The position numbers were made by a program, and so were the translations under genes. Source: Rebecca billardiae RCC1528 (Eukaryota; Haptophyta). From it: DNA of 64,000 bases. This document shows positions 21,709 through 30,952 of this stretch, in pieces; position 1 is the stretch's first letter, and each line of letters starts with the position of its first letter. The stretch covers positions 3,720,001 through 3,784,000 of the forward strand of contig OZ251222.1 of the NCBI GenBank assembly GCA_965240325.2. The letters run 5' to 3'. Below the pieces are notes generated by a model that saw only the letters and a list, made by a program, of their open reading frames with translations, was not told where the DNA came from and searched no databases.

Positions 21709-21791
21709 GTGTGTGGGAGTATACGGTGCCGCCGCCCCAGCTCTCTCCTCCGAGCCTACGACTCGTCATCCCCGATTCTCAGTCGAGCCAC
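21709..21791 (+). repeat. PLV terminal inverted repeat, left
   Basis: 83 bp matching the reverse complement of 37870-37952. It starts GTGTGTGGGAG. Its plus-strand frame continuing from the SPPP array is open (VWEYTVPPPQLSPPSLRL). Confidence 0.95.
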
Positions 21792-21820
21792 ATCGAGCCA
21801 CATCGAGCCACATCGAGCCA
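21782..21820 (+). repeat. Subterminal 10-bp direct repeats
   Basis: CATCGAGCCA in three tandem copies just inside the left terminal repeat. Related GGCTCGATG units occur inside the right end at ~37819-37852. Confidence 0.8.
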
Positions 21821-21899
21821 CGACGACCCACGAGCCACCATCCCACCACCGCCCGCCACCAACCGCCGCCGCCACGCCGCCGCCGCGTTTATTTCGGCG

Positions 21900-21911
21900 C
21901 AATATAAAATC
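21900..21911 (+). promoter_or_regulatory. TATA-like element upstream of PLV gene 1
   Basis: CAATATAAAATC, 21 nt before the ATG at 21933, in otherwise GC-rich sequence. Confidence 0.5.
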
Positions 21912-21932
21912 TTACGCACGTGTATAATACTG

Positions 21933-22583
21933 ATGCCTTGGCGTGTGACTTGCGATGCACGCACCGGAGCGCCCGGCTTCGCCGAGAGCGAGGAATACGA
22001 ATCACGCTGGTATGTGGACCTGACGGACGCCATTCGTCACTTGCTCAATTTCAGCCCCTCGGAGCGGTTTCATTGCGTCCGCCACGCCACGGTACACTTC
22101 GAGTACTCGGGCGGTCGGGCATGCGAATTTCGGGATGGCCTGATTTTCTACGGCAATAGCCTCAGGGACTTAGGCGTGAGCGAGCGCACCTTTGATGACG
22201 CGTTCGAACAGGCGCTCGGCATCAAGCCGGTCACGCTGGAGCGGGTGAAGAACGTGTATGTCCCCATCGACACGAATGTTTCCTCCGGCCGCCATCGCCT
22301 CACGCAAGAGACCATCAAGCAAAAATCAAGGCGCTTACTTCCTCCGGAGGAAGAGTTGGAGGCGCACAGAGAGGAGAACATCGAGTGCTCCGAATGCCGC
22401 CGCGAGGTGCCATTCGAGCTCTTCGCCTTCCGCCGCCGCCGAGGCGGCAGCGTGACACGCACGATGAACTGCTACGAGTGCCACCTCGAGCAGGTGCGCA
22501 TCCGCCGGGCGCGCTTCGTGAGCAAGGGCGCATCCTCGGTGGAGCGCGACGCTCAAATAAAATCGGCGATTCGCGCCACCTAG
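21933..22583 (+). CDS. PLV protein with C-terminal zinc ribbon (216 aa)
   Basis: First viral gene, ATG to TAG. The N-terminal two-thirds are unrecognised (YVDLTDAIRHLLNF). Four cysteines in two CxxC pairs (CSEC at 152-155, CYEC at 180-183) with intervening basic residues form a zinc-ribbon or HNH-like treble-clef knuckle. The tail is basic. It lies directly upstream of the polymerase in the same orientation with a 78-nt spacer, so it may act in replication or transcription (inference). Oddly, the upstream SPPP reading frame passes through the terminal repeat and enters this gene in frame with no stop; the ATG at 21933 is chosen because it follows a TATA-like element and ends the host-like sequence. 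Confidence 0.75.
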   Translation: MPWRVTCDARTGAPGFAESEEYESRWYVDLTDAIRHLLNFSPSERFHCVRHATVHFEYSGGRACEFRDGLIFYGNSLRDLGVSERTFDDAFEQALGIKPVTLERVKNVYVPIDTNVSSGRHRLTQETIKQKSRRLLPPEEELEAHREENIECSECRREVPFELFAFRRRRGGSVTRTMNCYECHLEQVRIRRARFVSKGASSVERDAQIKSAIRAT

Positions 22584-22612
22584 AGAAATCGGGGGGCGCG
22601 TTATTCTAGCGC

Positions 22613-22624
22613 CAAATAAAAATG
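22613..22624 (+). promoter_or_regulatory. A/T-rich promoter-like element upstream of PolB
   Basis: CAAATAAAAATG followed by TC, 37 nt before the polymerase ATG. The MCP gene has a closely similar CAAAATAAAATGTC at 33219-33206 on the minus strand. It could also serve as a polyadenylation signal for gene 1. Confidence 0.45.
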
Positions 22625-22661
22625 TCAACCACCATCATAACACAAAATCCACGTTTGTAGT

Positions 22662-25600
22662 ATGATGAACGTTGATGCCCTCATCCGAAATGCCCGCGCG
22701 CGCCTCAACGAGCGCACTCCTCGCATCGAAATTCCAATCACGAGTCGCCTGGGCGCTACCGCAGCGGCTCGTCGCGCTACTAGTCGTACTAGTGGAAACA
22801 CGAACCCCATCGCCAGAGCGTTCCAGTCTCCGCCGGGCAGCCCACCCGCCGGCTCGACGCCAGCCACCGGCCTTCGCCCCATCAGCCGCTCGCTCAGCCA
22901 ATACACGCGGGAGCAGCTCGTGCGCATCCGCCAATTCCAAGACGCATTCGAGGGCTTCGGCATGAGCGCGCCGCAAGTCCTCGCCGGCATGCTTTATCAA
23001 GATCCGTGGAGCGAACAGCGGCGCAAGATCCCCTCCACTAGCAGACAGCTCGACGCCCTCGCCGAGCGCGTCGCCAGCAAGATCTCCGGCCCCGCGCCCC
23101 GCCGCCGCCGCCGCGCGCCCGCCCGCGCGCCCGACCGCGAGCGCGCCGCGAGCCTCCTCCAGCGCTTCAATCGCTCCCACCGCTGGACTGACACCCAGCG
23201 CACGCAACTGGAAGTCGACCGGAACCTCGCCATGCTCTCCACAAGCATGCAGGATCGGTATTTTGAGTTCATCGACCGCAAGCGCTTCATCATGCCGCTC
23301 AAATGGATTCTACGCGAGAATCTTGGGTTGCTCCTGGAGCAGCAGCTGAATTACACGCCGAGCCAGCATCACCTCGGGGCGATTCTCCAGACGATTAATG
23401 CGACTATTGACGCTCGCTTGCAGGAGATACCGTACAGCCGGCTTTCGATGCACATTCGACTCGAATCGATATTCGCGCACGCCAAGGTGACGATTAGCAA
23501 ATCCAACAAGAACGGAAAGTCCGTCGAGACGTCCGATTTCACCTGGGAGGCGGACCCCTTCGCGGTGACCATGCACGAGGTCGCTCAGCTCAAGACCCGC
23601 GAGGAGATTATGCTCCACGCGCGCGCCTTCAAAAACGAGAATGACAAGTATAATCCGACCGCCCTCAACAAGGGCTTCTACGAATTCGGTGTGGTCACCG
23701 CGGGCGCGAAGGAGCTCGACAATTCGACGACGCGCCTGGTCATCGACAAAGGCAATCCCGAGGATGTGCAGCAGGCCAAGACCAAAATCGCGGAGATGCT
23801 TGCGCTCGTCACCTCCACGAGCAATCCGCAGTACAGTGCGCGGCGATTTGTGGGCCTCCTCAGTTTTGATGTGGATACCTACCCGATCAATGCCGTCCGC
23901 CAGCAGGGCTCGTCCTACGTCAAGCTCCCGCAGAAGTTCGGTGGTGGGAGCAAGGGGCTGATCAACCCGGAGAACAAGACCGACAACAAGTGTTTTCTGT
24001 GGGCCTCGCTCATGCACTTTGCCAGCGCAGATGGAGCCAAGAAGCTGGAGCGCACCAGCACGCTCAAGCGCTACGAGTCGATGATCGTCTGGCCGGAGGA
24101 GGTCAAGTTCCCGTTCGACTGCACCGACATCCCGAGCCTCGAGGAGGCCAACCCCACCCTCACCTGGAACGTCTTCTCACTCGAGCAGATCAAGCGCACC
24201 GCAGAGGATCATCATGAGCACCCCGAAGATACCGACGAGTCCAAGTACCCCATCGTGCCGATTCACACGACCACGCCGGAGAAATACCGCGAGCGCACGC
24301 TCATCAACATCCTCGCGTACGAGAGCCACTACGTCTTCATCAAGGACCTCGACAAGCTCCTCAGCGAGCGTGCGCACAACTGCGCGCACTGCCCCATCTG
24401 CACGCGCCGCTTCAGGACCAAGGCAAACCGCGATCAGCACACAGCGCAGTGCAACGCCAATTGGCGTCACCTCTTCCAGCCGTGGACGCTCGACGAGATT
24501 AAGAGCCAGGCGAGGACACCTCAGGAGCTCAAACGCACCGAGACGGACATCACCTACTCGCAAGATACTTCCGTCGTGTGGAAGCCGGTGGTAGCGGTGG
24601 CTGACTTCGAGGCGGTCAACACCACGCAGGTCAACGGGCAGACGCACCAGAAGGCGCAATCGGTAAGCCTCAAGTTTGATTTTCAGGACGGCATGGAGGT
24701 TCCTAACATCGATTGCAGCTTTATGGGTCCGGATGCGGGCGTGCGGTTTTTGCATGCGCTGCTCGATGCTACCCCAAAGATCCGCGATGCATGCTCGCGC
24801 TATAAGGGCAACTTTTCAAAGGTCACCGCGGCCGACCGCGAGCACTTTGAGGCGAGCGAGACGTGCCACTTTTGCGGTGAGGCTGCCTTCTCCTCAAACG
24901 CGGAGATTGCTCGCGCCGAGGCGGAGTATGAGCTCAAAGCGAAACTCGCGGTGGATGCGGACGAAAAGGATTCGCTGAAGGGCGCGCTCGAGGAGGTTCG
25001 GGCCCAGCGCAAGGTCCTCGACCACTGTCACTGCACGGGCCTCTACCGCGGCGCGGCGCACTCGCGGTGCAACCTCAAGCACGGCACGCCGAGCCTCATC
25101 AGCAGCATTCCGGTCTACTTCCACAACATGTCCTATGATAGCCAGCTCATCATGCAGGCGCTCTCCGACGTGAGCGTTCAGGCGCGCATCAAGGAGCACA
25201 AAGTCCGAATGAACGCCATGGTGATCAACTCCGAGCGTTTCAAGACGCTCGAGATTGGGCCCTTCCGCATCCTCGACTCGATGACTTTTCTGGGCGGAAG
25301 CTTGGCGGAATCTCTGAAGAATCTGCCTTCAGAGGCCAAGCACTCGCTCCGCCAGGCGGCCAACGAGCACGCAGAGCGCTTCGGCAAGGACCCAAGTGCA
25401 GTGTTCGAGGCCTTCAAGCACAAGCAGGTCTTCCCGTACGAGTTCGACTGGCATCAACACCTCGACGAATTCATCAGCGCAGACCCTCAGCTCTTCAGCT
25501 CCAAGCTCTGTGAAGGCTACGGCAAGACCGACGAGGAGCTGGAGGAGCGCCTGGAGGCCGAGCAAGAGGAGCTTGAGAAGAGCCTGCCCGAGCGCATGAG

Positions 25601-27287
25601 CCGCCTGCAGGAGGCGACCGGCATCGTCACGTGGCGCGACCTCCACGATCTGTACCTCAGCATTGATGTCTGCGGGCTCCAAGATTGCATGCGCGCATTC
25701 CGCAAGACCTCGATGAACACGTACGGCCTCGACCCGGCCTATTGCATCTCCAACTCGCAGTTCGCGTGGAAGGCCATGCTCAAGCTTACGGGCGTGAGGC
25801 TCGAGAGCATCCCGACGAGCGGACTGTACGAGCACGCCGAGTCCGGGCTCCGCGGAGGCATGTCGATGGCGCGAAACCGCATCGCACACGCCAATCACCC
25901 AGATCTCCCCGAATTTGATCCCACCAAAGAATTTTCGGCCATTCACGATTTTGATGCCAACGCGCTTTATGCCTCGGTGATGTCGTGGAAGCTACCGACG
26001 GGCGGGTATAAGGACGTCGATCCGGAGCGCTTCGATGCCAACGATCCGCGCTACGGTGGGCTCCCGACGCGACCGAATCAGCCGTGTGAAGAATGGCAGG
26101 GCGACGTGGGGGCGCTCGTGACAGTGGACATCGACTACCCAGACCGGCTGCACGACCTTCACAGCGACTACCCGCTGCTCCCTGAGGTGATGGAAGTACC
26201 CGACGAGATGCTCTCCCCTGCGCAGCAGGGCAAGCGCGCCGTCAAGACCACCAAGCTGATTGCGCACCTTGGCTCCCGCAAAAATTACACGCTCAACGTC
26301 ACGATGCTCAAGTTTGCGCTGGCGCAGGGGCTCGTGCTCACCAAGGTGCACCGAGTCGTCGAGTTCGAGCAAAGTCCGTGGCTGCGCCCGTGGGTGGACC
26401 TCAACACGCGGCTGCGCAAGCAGGGCAAGAACGCCTTCGAGGAGGGGTATTTCAAGCTCATGGTGAACGCATGCTTCGGCAAGACCATGGAGCGAATCTA
26501 CCACCACACGCAGGCTCGATTCATTGATAACCGTGCTGCATTCACTCGGGCCATGACGAGTCACCGGGCGCTCACGTACAAGCCTATCGCACCCGAGTTT
26601 GCGCTCGTGACGATGAGCAAGCGCGAGTACGTGCGTGACAAGCCCATCTTCGTGGGTGCCTCGATCCTCGACTTTTCGAAATTGTGGATGTATACGTTTT
26701 TGTATAATGTGGTCTACCCCACCTTCGGTCCGAAGAATGCCCGCCTGCTCGGGACGGATACCGACTCGCTGATTATGAATTTCCGAGCGCCCTCGCACGA
26801 GGCCTATTTGGAGAAAATGCTCAGCATCCGCGATGAATGGCTGGACACGAGCAAATTTCCGGAGGGGCACCCGCTCTTCACGGACGACAACCGCAAGACG
26901 CCGGGGTTTTTCAAGGACGAGCTCGGCGATAATCTGGCGGTGGCAGTGGCCTTTGTGCGGGCGAAGACGTACTCAATCAAGACGCGCAAGAGCCTCGAGG
27001 GCGAGCTTGAGGACGTCCACCGAGCCAAGGGGGCTCCCTCCCGCTGCGTGCAAAATAGCCTCACGCACGACGACTACGAGACGACGATTTTAGATAATTC
27101 GAGCGTCAGCGCACAGTATCACGATTTGCAATACAAAAATCACAACATAGTTTTCAGTCGCCGCGTGAAGAAGGTGCTCGACTGGGTCGACGATAAGGGC
27201 TATCATCTCTCGGCCGAGCGCACCATCGCCCTCAATCACTGGCGCATCAAGGCCGGTGGTCACGCTCTCGCGGCGGTAATGGACTAG
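22662..27287 (+). CDS. polB: Protein-primed family-B DNA polymerase (pPolB)
   Basis: 1,541 residues with adjacent ATGs at 22662 and 22665. It replicates the viral genome from protein-linked ends. The N-terminal ~560 residues are poorly conserved and may hold the terminal-protein function. A C2H2 finger follows (CPIC...H, ~576-597). Then come Exo I VADFEAV (~645), an endonuclease-VII-like zinc insertion (CHFC ~733; DHCHCTGLYRGAAHSRCN ~787-805), Exo II HNMSYD (~822), Exo III YLSID (~997), motif A DANALYASVM (~1098), motif B KLMVNACFGK (~1265) and motif C GTDTDSL (~1364). All exonuclease and polymerase catalytic acidic residues are present, so it should be active. The zinc insertion is typical of Polinton/PLV polymerases. 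Confidence 0.95.
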   Translation: MMNVDALIRNARARLNERTPRIEIPITSRLGATAAARRATSRTSGNTNPIARAFQSPPGSPPAGSTPATGLRPISRSLSQYTREQLVRIRQFQDAFEGFGMSAPQVLAGMLYQDPWSEQRRKIPSTSRQLDALAERVASKISGPAPRRRRRAPARAPDRERAASLLQRFNRSHRWTDTQRTQLEVDRNLAMLSTSMQDRYFEFIDRKRFIMPLKWILRENLGLLLEQQLNYTPSQHHLGAILQTINATIDARLQEIPYSRLSMHIRLESIFAHAKVTISKSNKNGKSVETSDFTWEADPFAVTMHEVAQLKTREEIMLHARAFKNENDKYNPTALNKGFYEFGVVTAGAKELDNSTTRLVIDKGNPEDVQQAKTKIAEMLALVTSTSNPQYSARRFVGLLSFDVDTYPINAVRQQGSSYVKLPQKFGGGSKGLINPENKTDNKCFLWASLMHFASADGAKKLERTSTLKRYESMIVWPEEVKFPFDCTDIPSLEEANPTLTWNVFSLEQIKRTAEDHHEHPEDTDESKYPIVPIHTTTPEKYRERTLINILAYESHYVFIKDLDKLLSERAHNCAHCPICTRRFRTKANRDQHTAQCNANWRHLFQPWTLDEIKSQARTPQELKRTETDITYSQDTSVVWKPVVAVADFEAVNTTQVNGQTHQKAQSVSLKFDFQDGMEVPNIDCSFMGPDAGVRFLHALLDATPKIRDACSRYKGNFSKVTAADREHFEASETCHFCGEAAFSSNAEIARAEAEYELKAKLAVDADEKDSLKGALEEVRAQRKVLDHCHCTGLYRGAAHSRCNLKHGTPSLISSIPVYFHNMSYDSQLIMQALSDVSVQARIKEHKVRMNAMVINSERFKTLEIGPFRILDSMTFLGGSLAESLKNLPSEAKHSLRQAANEHAERFGKDPSAVFEAFKHKQVFPYEFDWHQHLDEFISADPQLFSSKLCEGYGKTDEELEERLEAEQEELEKSLPERMSRLQEATGIVTWRDLHDLYLSIDVCGLQDCMRAFRKTSMNTYGLDPAYCISNSQFAWKAMLKLTGVRLESIPTSGLYEHAESGLRGGMSMARNRIAHANHPDLPEFDPTKEFSAIHDFDANALYASVMSWKLPTGGYKDVDPERFDANDPRYGGLPTRPNQPCEEWQGDVGALVTVDIDYPDRLHDLHSDYPLLPEVMEVPDEMLSPAQQGKRAVKTTKLIAHLGSRKNYTLNVTMLKFALAQGLVLTKVHRVVEFEQSPWLRPWVDLNTRLRKQGKNAFEEGYFKLMVNACFGKTMERIYHHTQARFIDNRAAFTRAMTSHRALTYKPIAPEFALVTMSKREYVRDKPIFVGASILDFSKLWMYTFLYNVVYPTFGPKNARLLGTDTDSLIMNFRAPSHEAYLEKMLSIRDEWLDTSKFPEGHPLFTDDNRKTPGFFKDELGDNLAVAVAFVRAKTYSIKTRKSLEGELEDVHRAKGAPSRCVQNSLTHDDYETTILDNSSVSAQYHDLQYKNHNIVFSRRVKKVLDWVDDKGYHLSAERTIALNHWRIKAGGHALAAVMD

Positions 27288-27352
27288 CGCGTTTTTCTTG
27301 GCTCAAATAATTTTCTCACTCACTAGTAGAAAACTGGAAAACTAGTAAAACT

Positions 27353-27856
27353 ATGGCCCCCTGCGATTTTGACGTTTCCGCTCGCCGCGATTGCCGTGAG
27401 ATGCGCACCGAGTTCGAGGCCCTCAAGGAGCGCGTGGTGGCTCTCGAGCGTGTCTTCGCCGCGCCGCCCGAGCCGAGCGCACGCCCCGGGTCGCTCACGG
27501 CGGCATCATTAAATGCGATCAAGACTCACTTTAGTGGTATCGAAGTGGTCGGCGCCAAGTTCTTCAATGAGCATTGTGTTGTGGGCAAGCTCAGCGAGCC
27601 CTTCGTGAAGGGTCACACTGTACCGCAATCGTTCAAGATTACCCGCAAAATTACCGCCGTCAGTGAGGCGTACTGTGAGCCGGGTCGAGCGCCGATCTCT
27701 CAGTCGGCTACGCCCTCAACCCTTCGGGACGTACTGTGGCCGCGACGTGACTCGTGGTCACGTCAGCGAGGCGGAGCTTCGCTAAGCGCGCCCGCCGCGC
27801 CTCCCGCTGATTCGTGTGATCAACCGATGTTCGCTGATTCTGATGGTGAGGACTGA
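27353..27856 (+). CDS. PLV hypothetical protein (167 aa)
   Basis: ATG to TGA, 65 nt after polB, with an A/T-rich CAAATAATTTTC element in the gap. An N-terminal heptad pattern (FEALKERVVALERVF, ~22-36) predicts a short coiled coil. The middle (SLNAIKTHFSGIEVVGAKFFNEHCVVGKL) looks folded and the C-terminus is disordered and acidic (FADSDGED). No family recognised. It converges on the next gene. Confidence 0.6.
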   Translation: MAPCDFDVSARRDCREMRTEFEALKERVVALERVFAAPPEPSARPGSLTAASLNAIKTHFSGIEVVGAKFFNEHCVVGKLSEPFVKGHTVPQSFKITRKITAVSEAYCEPGRAPISQSATPSTLRDVLWPRRDSWSRQRGGASLSAPAAPPADSCDQPMFADSDGED

Positions 27857-27893
27857 GCGCAACGCCATCACACAATTTGGAAGGATCAAAAAC

Positions 27894-27926
27894 ACTCGAA
27901 GGCGCTCGCTCGGAGCGCTTCCGAGT
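27894..27926. terminator. Hairpin between convergent PLV genes
   Basis: Imperfect palindrome ACTCGAAGGCGCTC / GAGCGCTTCCGAGT in the 97-nt gap between two convergent stop codons. It is a plausible bidirectional transcript-end structure (inference). Confidence 0.4.
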
Positions 27927-27953
27927 CTTAGGGGGCATGATACTATTTCGATA

Positions 27954-28604
27954 CTATTTTGAGGGGTTCTTTTTTCGAGCGGACGGTCGCGCGGACGGCC
28001 GCAGTAGCCGGATACCCTCGCTGCGGATACCGGTGATAGGGCCCGTGAATCGCGCGGTGATGACCTGCGCACGGCGATTGGCGTTCGCCCGCGTGGTCAC
28101 GTTCGCGCCGGCGGGGATGACGTTGTGCTGCTCGACGTCTGGCTCGCGCCCGCCTTGGCGCACGATTTTCCCTGCCTTATCAAACACGTAATACTTGCCG
28201 TCGACGGGCCGGCGCGCGCGCGCCAGTAGCCGAGCGACGTTCTCCTCGAGCATTGCCGGGTTGCTGATTTGCCTCCACTCTTTATCGAGCGGCGGCTTGA
28301 CGAAGCCAAAGCCGGGGTTTGTGAGCGCGAGCAGGCGCTTCTCGGCGGGGAAGACCAAATTCGAAGACACAACCAAAAACCCGACTAGCCTGAACGAATT
28401 ACCGGGTTTGACGTAGGGCATCATATGACGATAGCCTTTGAAGGTTCGACTCACAATATTGGCGGTGAGGCCCATTTTGAACAAACGGTTAGAAGTGTCC
28501 CACCCGGGGGCGATCACATATAGGCCCGCCGCCGGCTTCCCTTCCGGGGTGCGCTTCAGCAAATTCGCGTTTTGCATGGCCTTTTCAAACTGCGATGATT
28601 TCAT
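27954..28604 (-). CDS. GIY-YIG-like (T5orf172/MUG113-type) nuclease candidate
   Basis: 216 aa. GLYVI (27-31), then LFKMGLT (41-47), Arg53 and a downstream Glu in PAEKRLL (E88) follow the order of GIY-YIG fold proteins of the T5orf172 type (Y-V-I ... K-x-G-x-T ... R ... E). That would make it a homing- or repair-type endonuclease encoded by the virus. The C-terminal ~60 residues are strongly basic (RPSARPSARKKNPSK), consistent with nucleic-acid binding. Assignment rests on motif spacing only; the first Tyr of GIY is conserved and the YIG motif is degenerate (FKMG). Confidence 0.5.
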   Translation of the reverse strand: MKSSQFEKAMQNANLLKRTPEGKPAAGLYVIAPGWDTSNRLFKMGLTANIVSRTFKGYRHMMPYVKPGNSFRLVGFLVVSSNLVFPAEKRLLALTNPGFGFVKPPLDKEWRQISNPAMLEENVARLLARARRPVDGKYYVFDKAGKIVRQGGREPDVEQHNVIPAGANVTTRANANRRAQVITARFTGPITGIRSEGIRLLRPSARPSARKKNPSK

Positions 28605-28749
28605 GGCTTAGCTAATTGTTACTCCGATTTTACTCGCATTAGCCGCCAAAGTGGAGTGTCGGTCGGCCACCCGGCAAAGTCATCATGTGCCGGCGACGAA
28701 TCGCTTACCGATTCATATCTCATGCCCTTATTAAAGAGGCCCTTGATTA

Positions 28750-30918
28750 ATGTCGTCGATTTTTGGCGACTCGCCAAGCATCTCTGCTGCTATCGATGGC
28801 TCCGTCCAGGCGCTCGGGAGCGGACCGGCAGTCTCTTGGACGGGCAACATCGAGACCTTCCCGCTGAATCCGTCTGGATTATACGCCACTTTTTCTCCAG
28901 GGCTGCCCACGAGCGGCGTACTGCGGGTGCGCATCTCGCATCCAACCCATTATTTTGACGTGACATCGCTCGCGCTCACCAGCGCAGATATGACCATCGC
29001 GTGGACAGCGGCAAGCTGGGAAAGTAACAGCGTGGTATATGACGAAGAATTCAAGCCGCATTTCCAGATTTGGTCCGACGAGACGTATCTGACCTCATTT
29101 GATTACACCGGCAGTTTGTACACGGAATCGATCAGTTTTGAAGGCACACTGATTCAGGCGGCGGCGCGCAACACCCCAGTCCTCCACATGCCTCTGGCGG
29201 GCGACTTGATTGATACCGTCCGCGGGCAGGCTATGGTGCCCTCTGGTACCACTTCGTTTACAGACAAATCCATCGTGATGAACTCGGCGAGCGGTGCGTT
29301 CACCATCACCAACCCTGGTCATGACTGGCGCGACTTTACGCTATGCGCGTTCATGCGCGGCCCCTCCGGCGCCGGCGTGATGGATCTGCGCGTGGGGCAG
29401 ACTGACACCAGTGTTATCGTCTCGCTATCACCCACCGCGAATGTCGAGATCACCACGCTCAAAGATAGCTCTTCACTGATAACAAACGTAGATGAAGATA
29501 CACGCCAAACGTGGTTCCACGTGGCAGTGCAGCAGAACGCCACCCACGTGGATGTCTACATCGATCAAGTGCTTGCGCACAGCCGCGATCTCGACCCAGC
29601 GCTCGACCCCGACCCCGATCGGGTCTCTTTGCGCTATCCCGTAGTATTTAATGCCGATCTGGCAAGCGAATTGGCCCATGTGACAATCTACCCATACGCA
29701 CTCGATACCACCGATCGACTGGCGCACGCCGAAAGCTGGTCTGGGTACGTCCCACCGCCGGCGCTCGTGCTGCACCTGCCTCTGAGCGCCGACCACACCG
29801 CGGTTGTGGGCACAACTCCAGCCGTATTGCCGCCGGGATCCGGATCCTTTGCAGGCGGGTATTTGACCATGGATACCGTTTATTCGTTCGAGACACCGTC
29901 CGACACGTTCTCCGCCACGAATGGTTTCACGATGTGCGCTTGGATGCGCTCTGCGGCAGGGTGGCAGCCGGGCGATTACGTTCGCTTCCGCGTGTTTGAG
30001 GGTAATTTCACGACCAATTCCAAGGCAGAGCTGGACCTCGAATCCGGTCATGTGTGGAGTCGTCACGAGCAAGTCACAGGACTCTCCGCAGGCCAATGGT
30101 ATCACTTGGCGTGGCGCTGGCGGCCGAACGATAATCTGCAAGAACTGCTCGTGGACGGCGTCGTCTCTGCCAGCAGCATCCAGCCCGGCCAATTCACGAC
30201 GTATCAATCGTGGCGCGTCCAAAACAATGCGGCAGACGCTGCGTTGATGCACTTGCAAGTGTGGGACGGCTACGTCGACGACATTGCGCAGGTCATGATT
30301 GACTACCCACTACCAGAGGCAATAAGTCCATTTGCCAGCTGGCCGATGACGGCGAATTTGACCGACGATGTGGGTAGCTATGCCTTTACGGTGTCGACTG
30401 GGACCGCAACGCACACGAATGGCTATGCGGACCTCAGTAGCGGTCTGGTGATGACTGCACCGGTACCGACTCAGACGATGACGGCTTTCGGGTTCTCTGG
30501 ATGGGTCTACGTGGATGACATCCAGGGCTCATTAAAATTCGAATGGCGTAATACAGGCTCGAAGGTCGTGCATTTCTACATCTATCGCAACGGCGTGGGT
30601 AATACCGCATTCGGCTTCGATATTACAGGGCAGTCTGGCAACTTGTATGATCGTGTGGATGTGCTGCCGCTGAATACCTGGTACCACATTGCCTGGTCTT
30701 ATACAGTCGGAGGCAACCTGGAGGCCTGGCTGAACAAGGTGTCCCTCGGCGCGGAGGCCATGAGCGCCACCGCAGTGGGCGATATCAACGAAATTTATGT
30801 CAGCACGCCTCCAAGCGGCGGTCCTTTCAAGTGCGCGGCCGTTCGCTTTTATACCGACGGTGCGCTCACCCAGGCCGAAGTAGATAGCGACTATGACCTC
30901 TTCACGCCACCGCCATAG
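28750..30918 (+). CDS. Triple LamG/concanavalin-like domain protein, putative virion fibre
   Basis: 722 aa, ATG to TAG. After a ~130-residue N-terminal beta-rich module come three repeats of a LamG/ConA-like jelly roll. They begin at VLHMPLAGDLIDT (~142), LVLHLPLSADHTAV (~327) and FASWPMTANLTDD (~531). Each has the family's inner strands, e.g. FTLCAFMRG/FTMCAWMRS/FGFSGWVYV and TWFHVAV/QWYHLAW/TWYHIAW, the W-[FY]-H-[VIL]-A hallmark. Such proteins bind glycans. In this position, next to capsid genes, a host-attachment fibre is the simplest reading (inference). It has no signal peptide or transmembrane segment. Confidence 0.75.
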   Translation: MSSIFGDSPSISAAIDGSVQALGSGPAVSWTGNIETFPLNPSGLYATFSPGLPTSGVLRVRISHPTHYFDVTSLALTSADMTIAWTAASWESNSVVYDEEFKPHFQIWSDETYLTSFDYTGSLYTESISFEGTLIQAAARNTPVLHMPLAGDLIDTVRGQAMVPSGTTSFTDKSIVMNSASGAFTITNPGHDWRDFTLCAFMRGPSGAGVMDLRVGQTDTSVIVSLSPTANVEITTLKDSSSLITNVDEDTRQTWFHVAVQQNATHVDVYIDQVLAHSRDLDPALDPDPDRVSLRYPVVFNADLASELAHVTIYPYALDTTDRLAHAESWSGYVPPPALVLHLPLSADHTAVVGTTPAVLPPGSGSFAGGYLTMDTVYSFETPSDTFSATNGFTMCAWMRSAAGWQPGDYVRFRVFEGNFTTNSKAELDLESGHVWSRHEQVTGLSAGQWYHLAWRWRPNDNLQELLVDGVVSASSIQPGQFTTYQSWRVQNNAADAALMHLQVWDGYVDDIAQVMIDYPLPEAISPFASWPMTANLTDDVGSYAFTVSTGTATHTNGYADLSSGLVMTAPVPTQTMTAFGFSGWVYVDDIQGSLKFEWRNTGSKVVHFYIYRNGVGNTAFGFDITGQSGNLYDRVDVLPLNTWYHIAWSYTVGGNLEAWLNKVSLGAEAMSATAVGDINEIYVSTPPSGGPFKCAAVRFYTDGALTQAEVDSDYDLFTPPP

Positions 30919-30924
30919 ACAGCC

Positions 30925-30933
30925 AAAAATCCG
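30925..30933 (+). promoter_or_regulatory. Putative PLV late promoter motif
   Basis: AAAAATCCG, 19 nt before the lipase ATG (30953). The same word precedes three other virion-region genes. A 14-nt palindrome TGGTACCGGTACCA (30934-30947) follows immediately. Confidence 0.45.
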
Positions 30934-30952
30934 TGGTACCGGTACCATAACA

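Noticed and set aside
16019-21769. Minus-strand polyglycine frame and plus-strand AEPAA / RRHRR frames over the left SPPP array
   Set aside because: Shadows of the same repeat. Only the SPPP frame is continuous with the spliced RCC1 exons.
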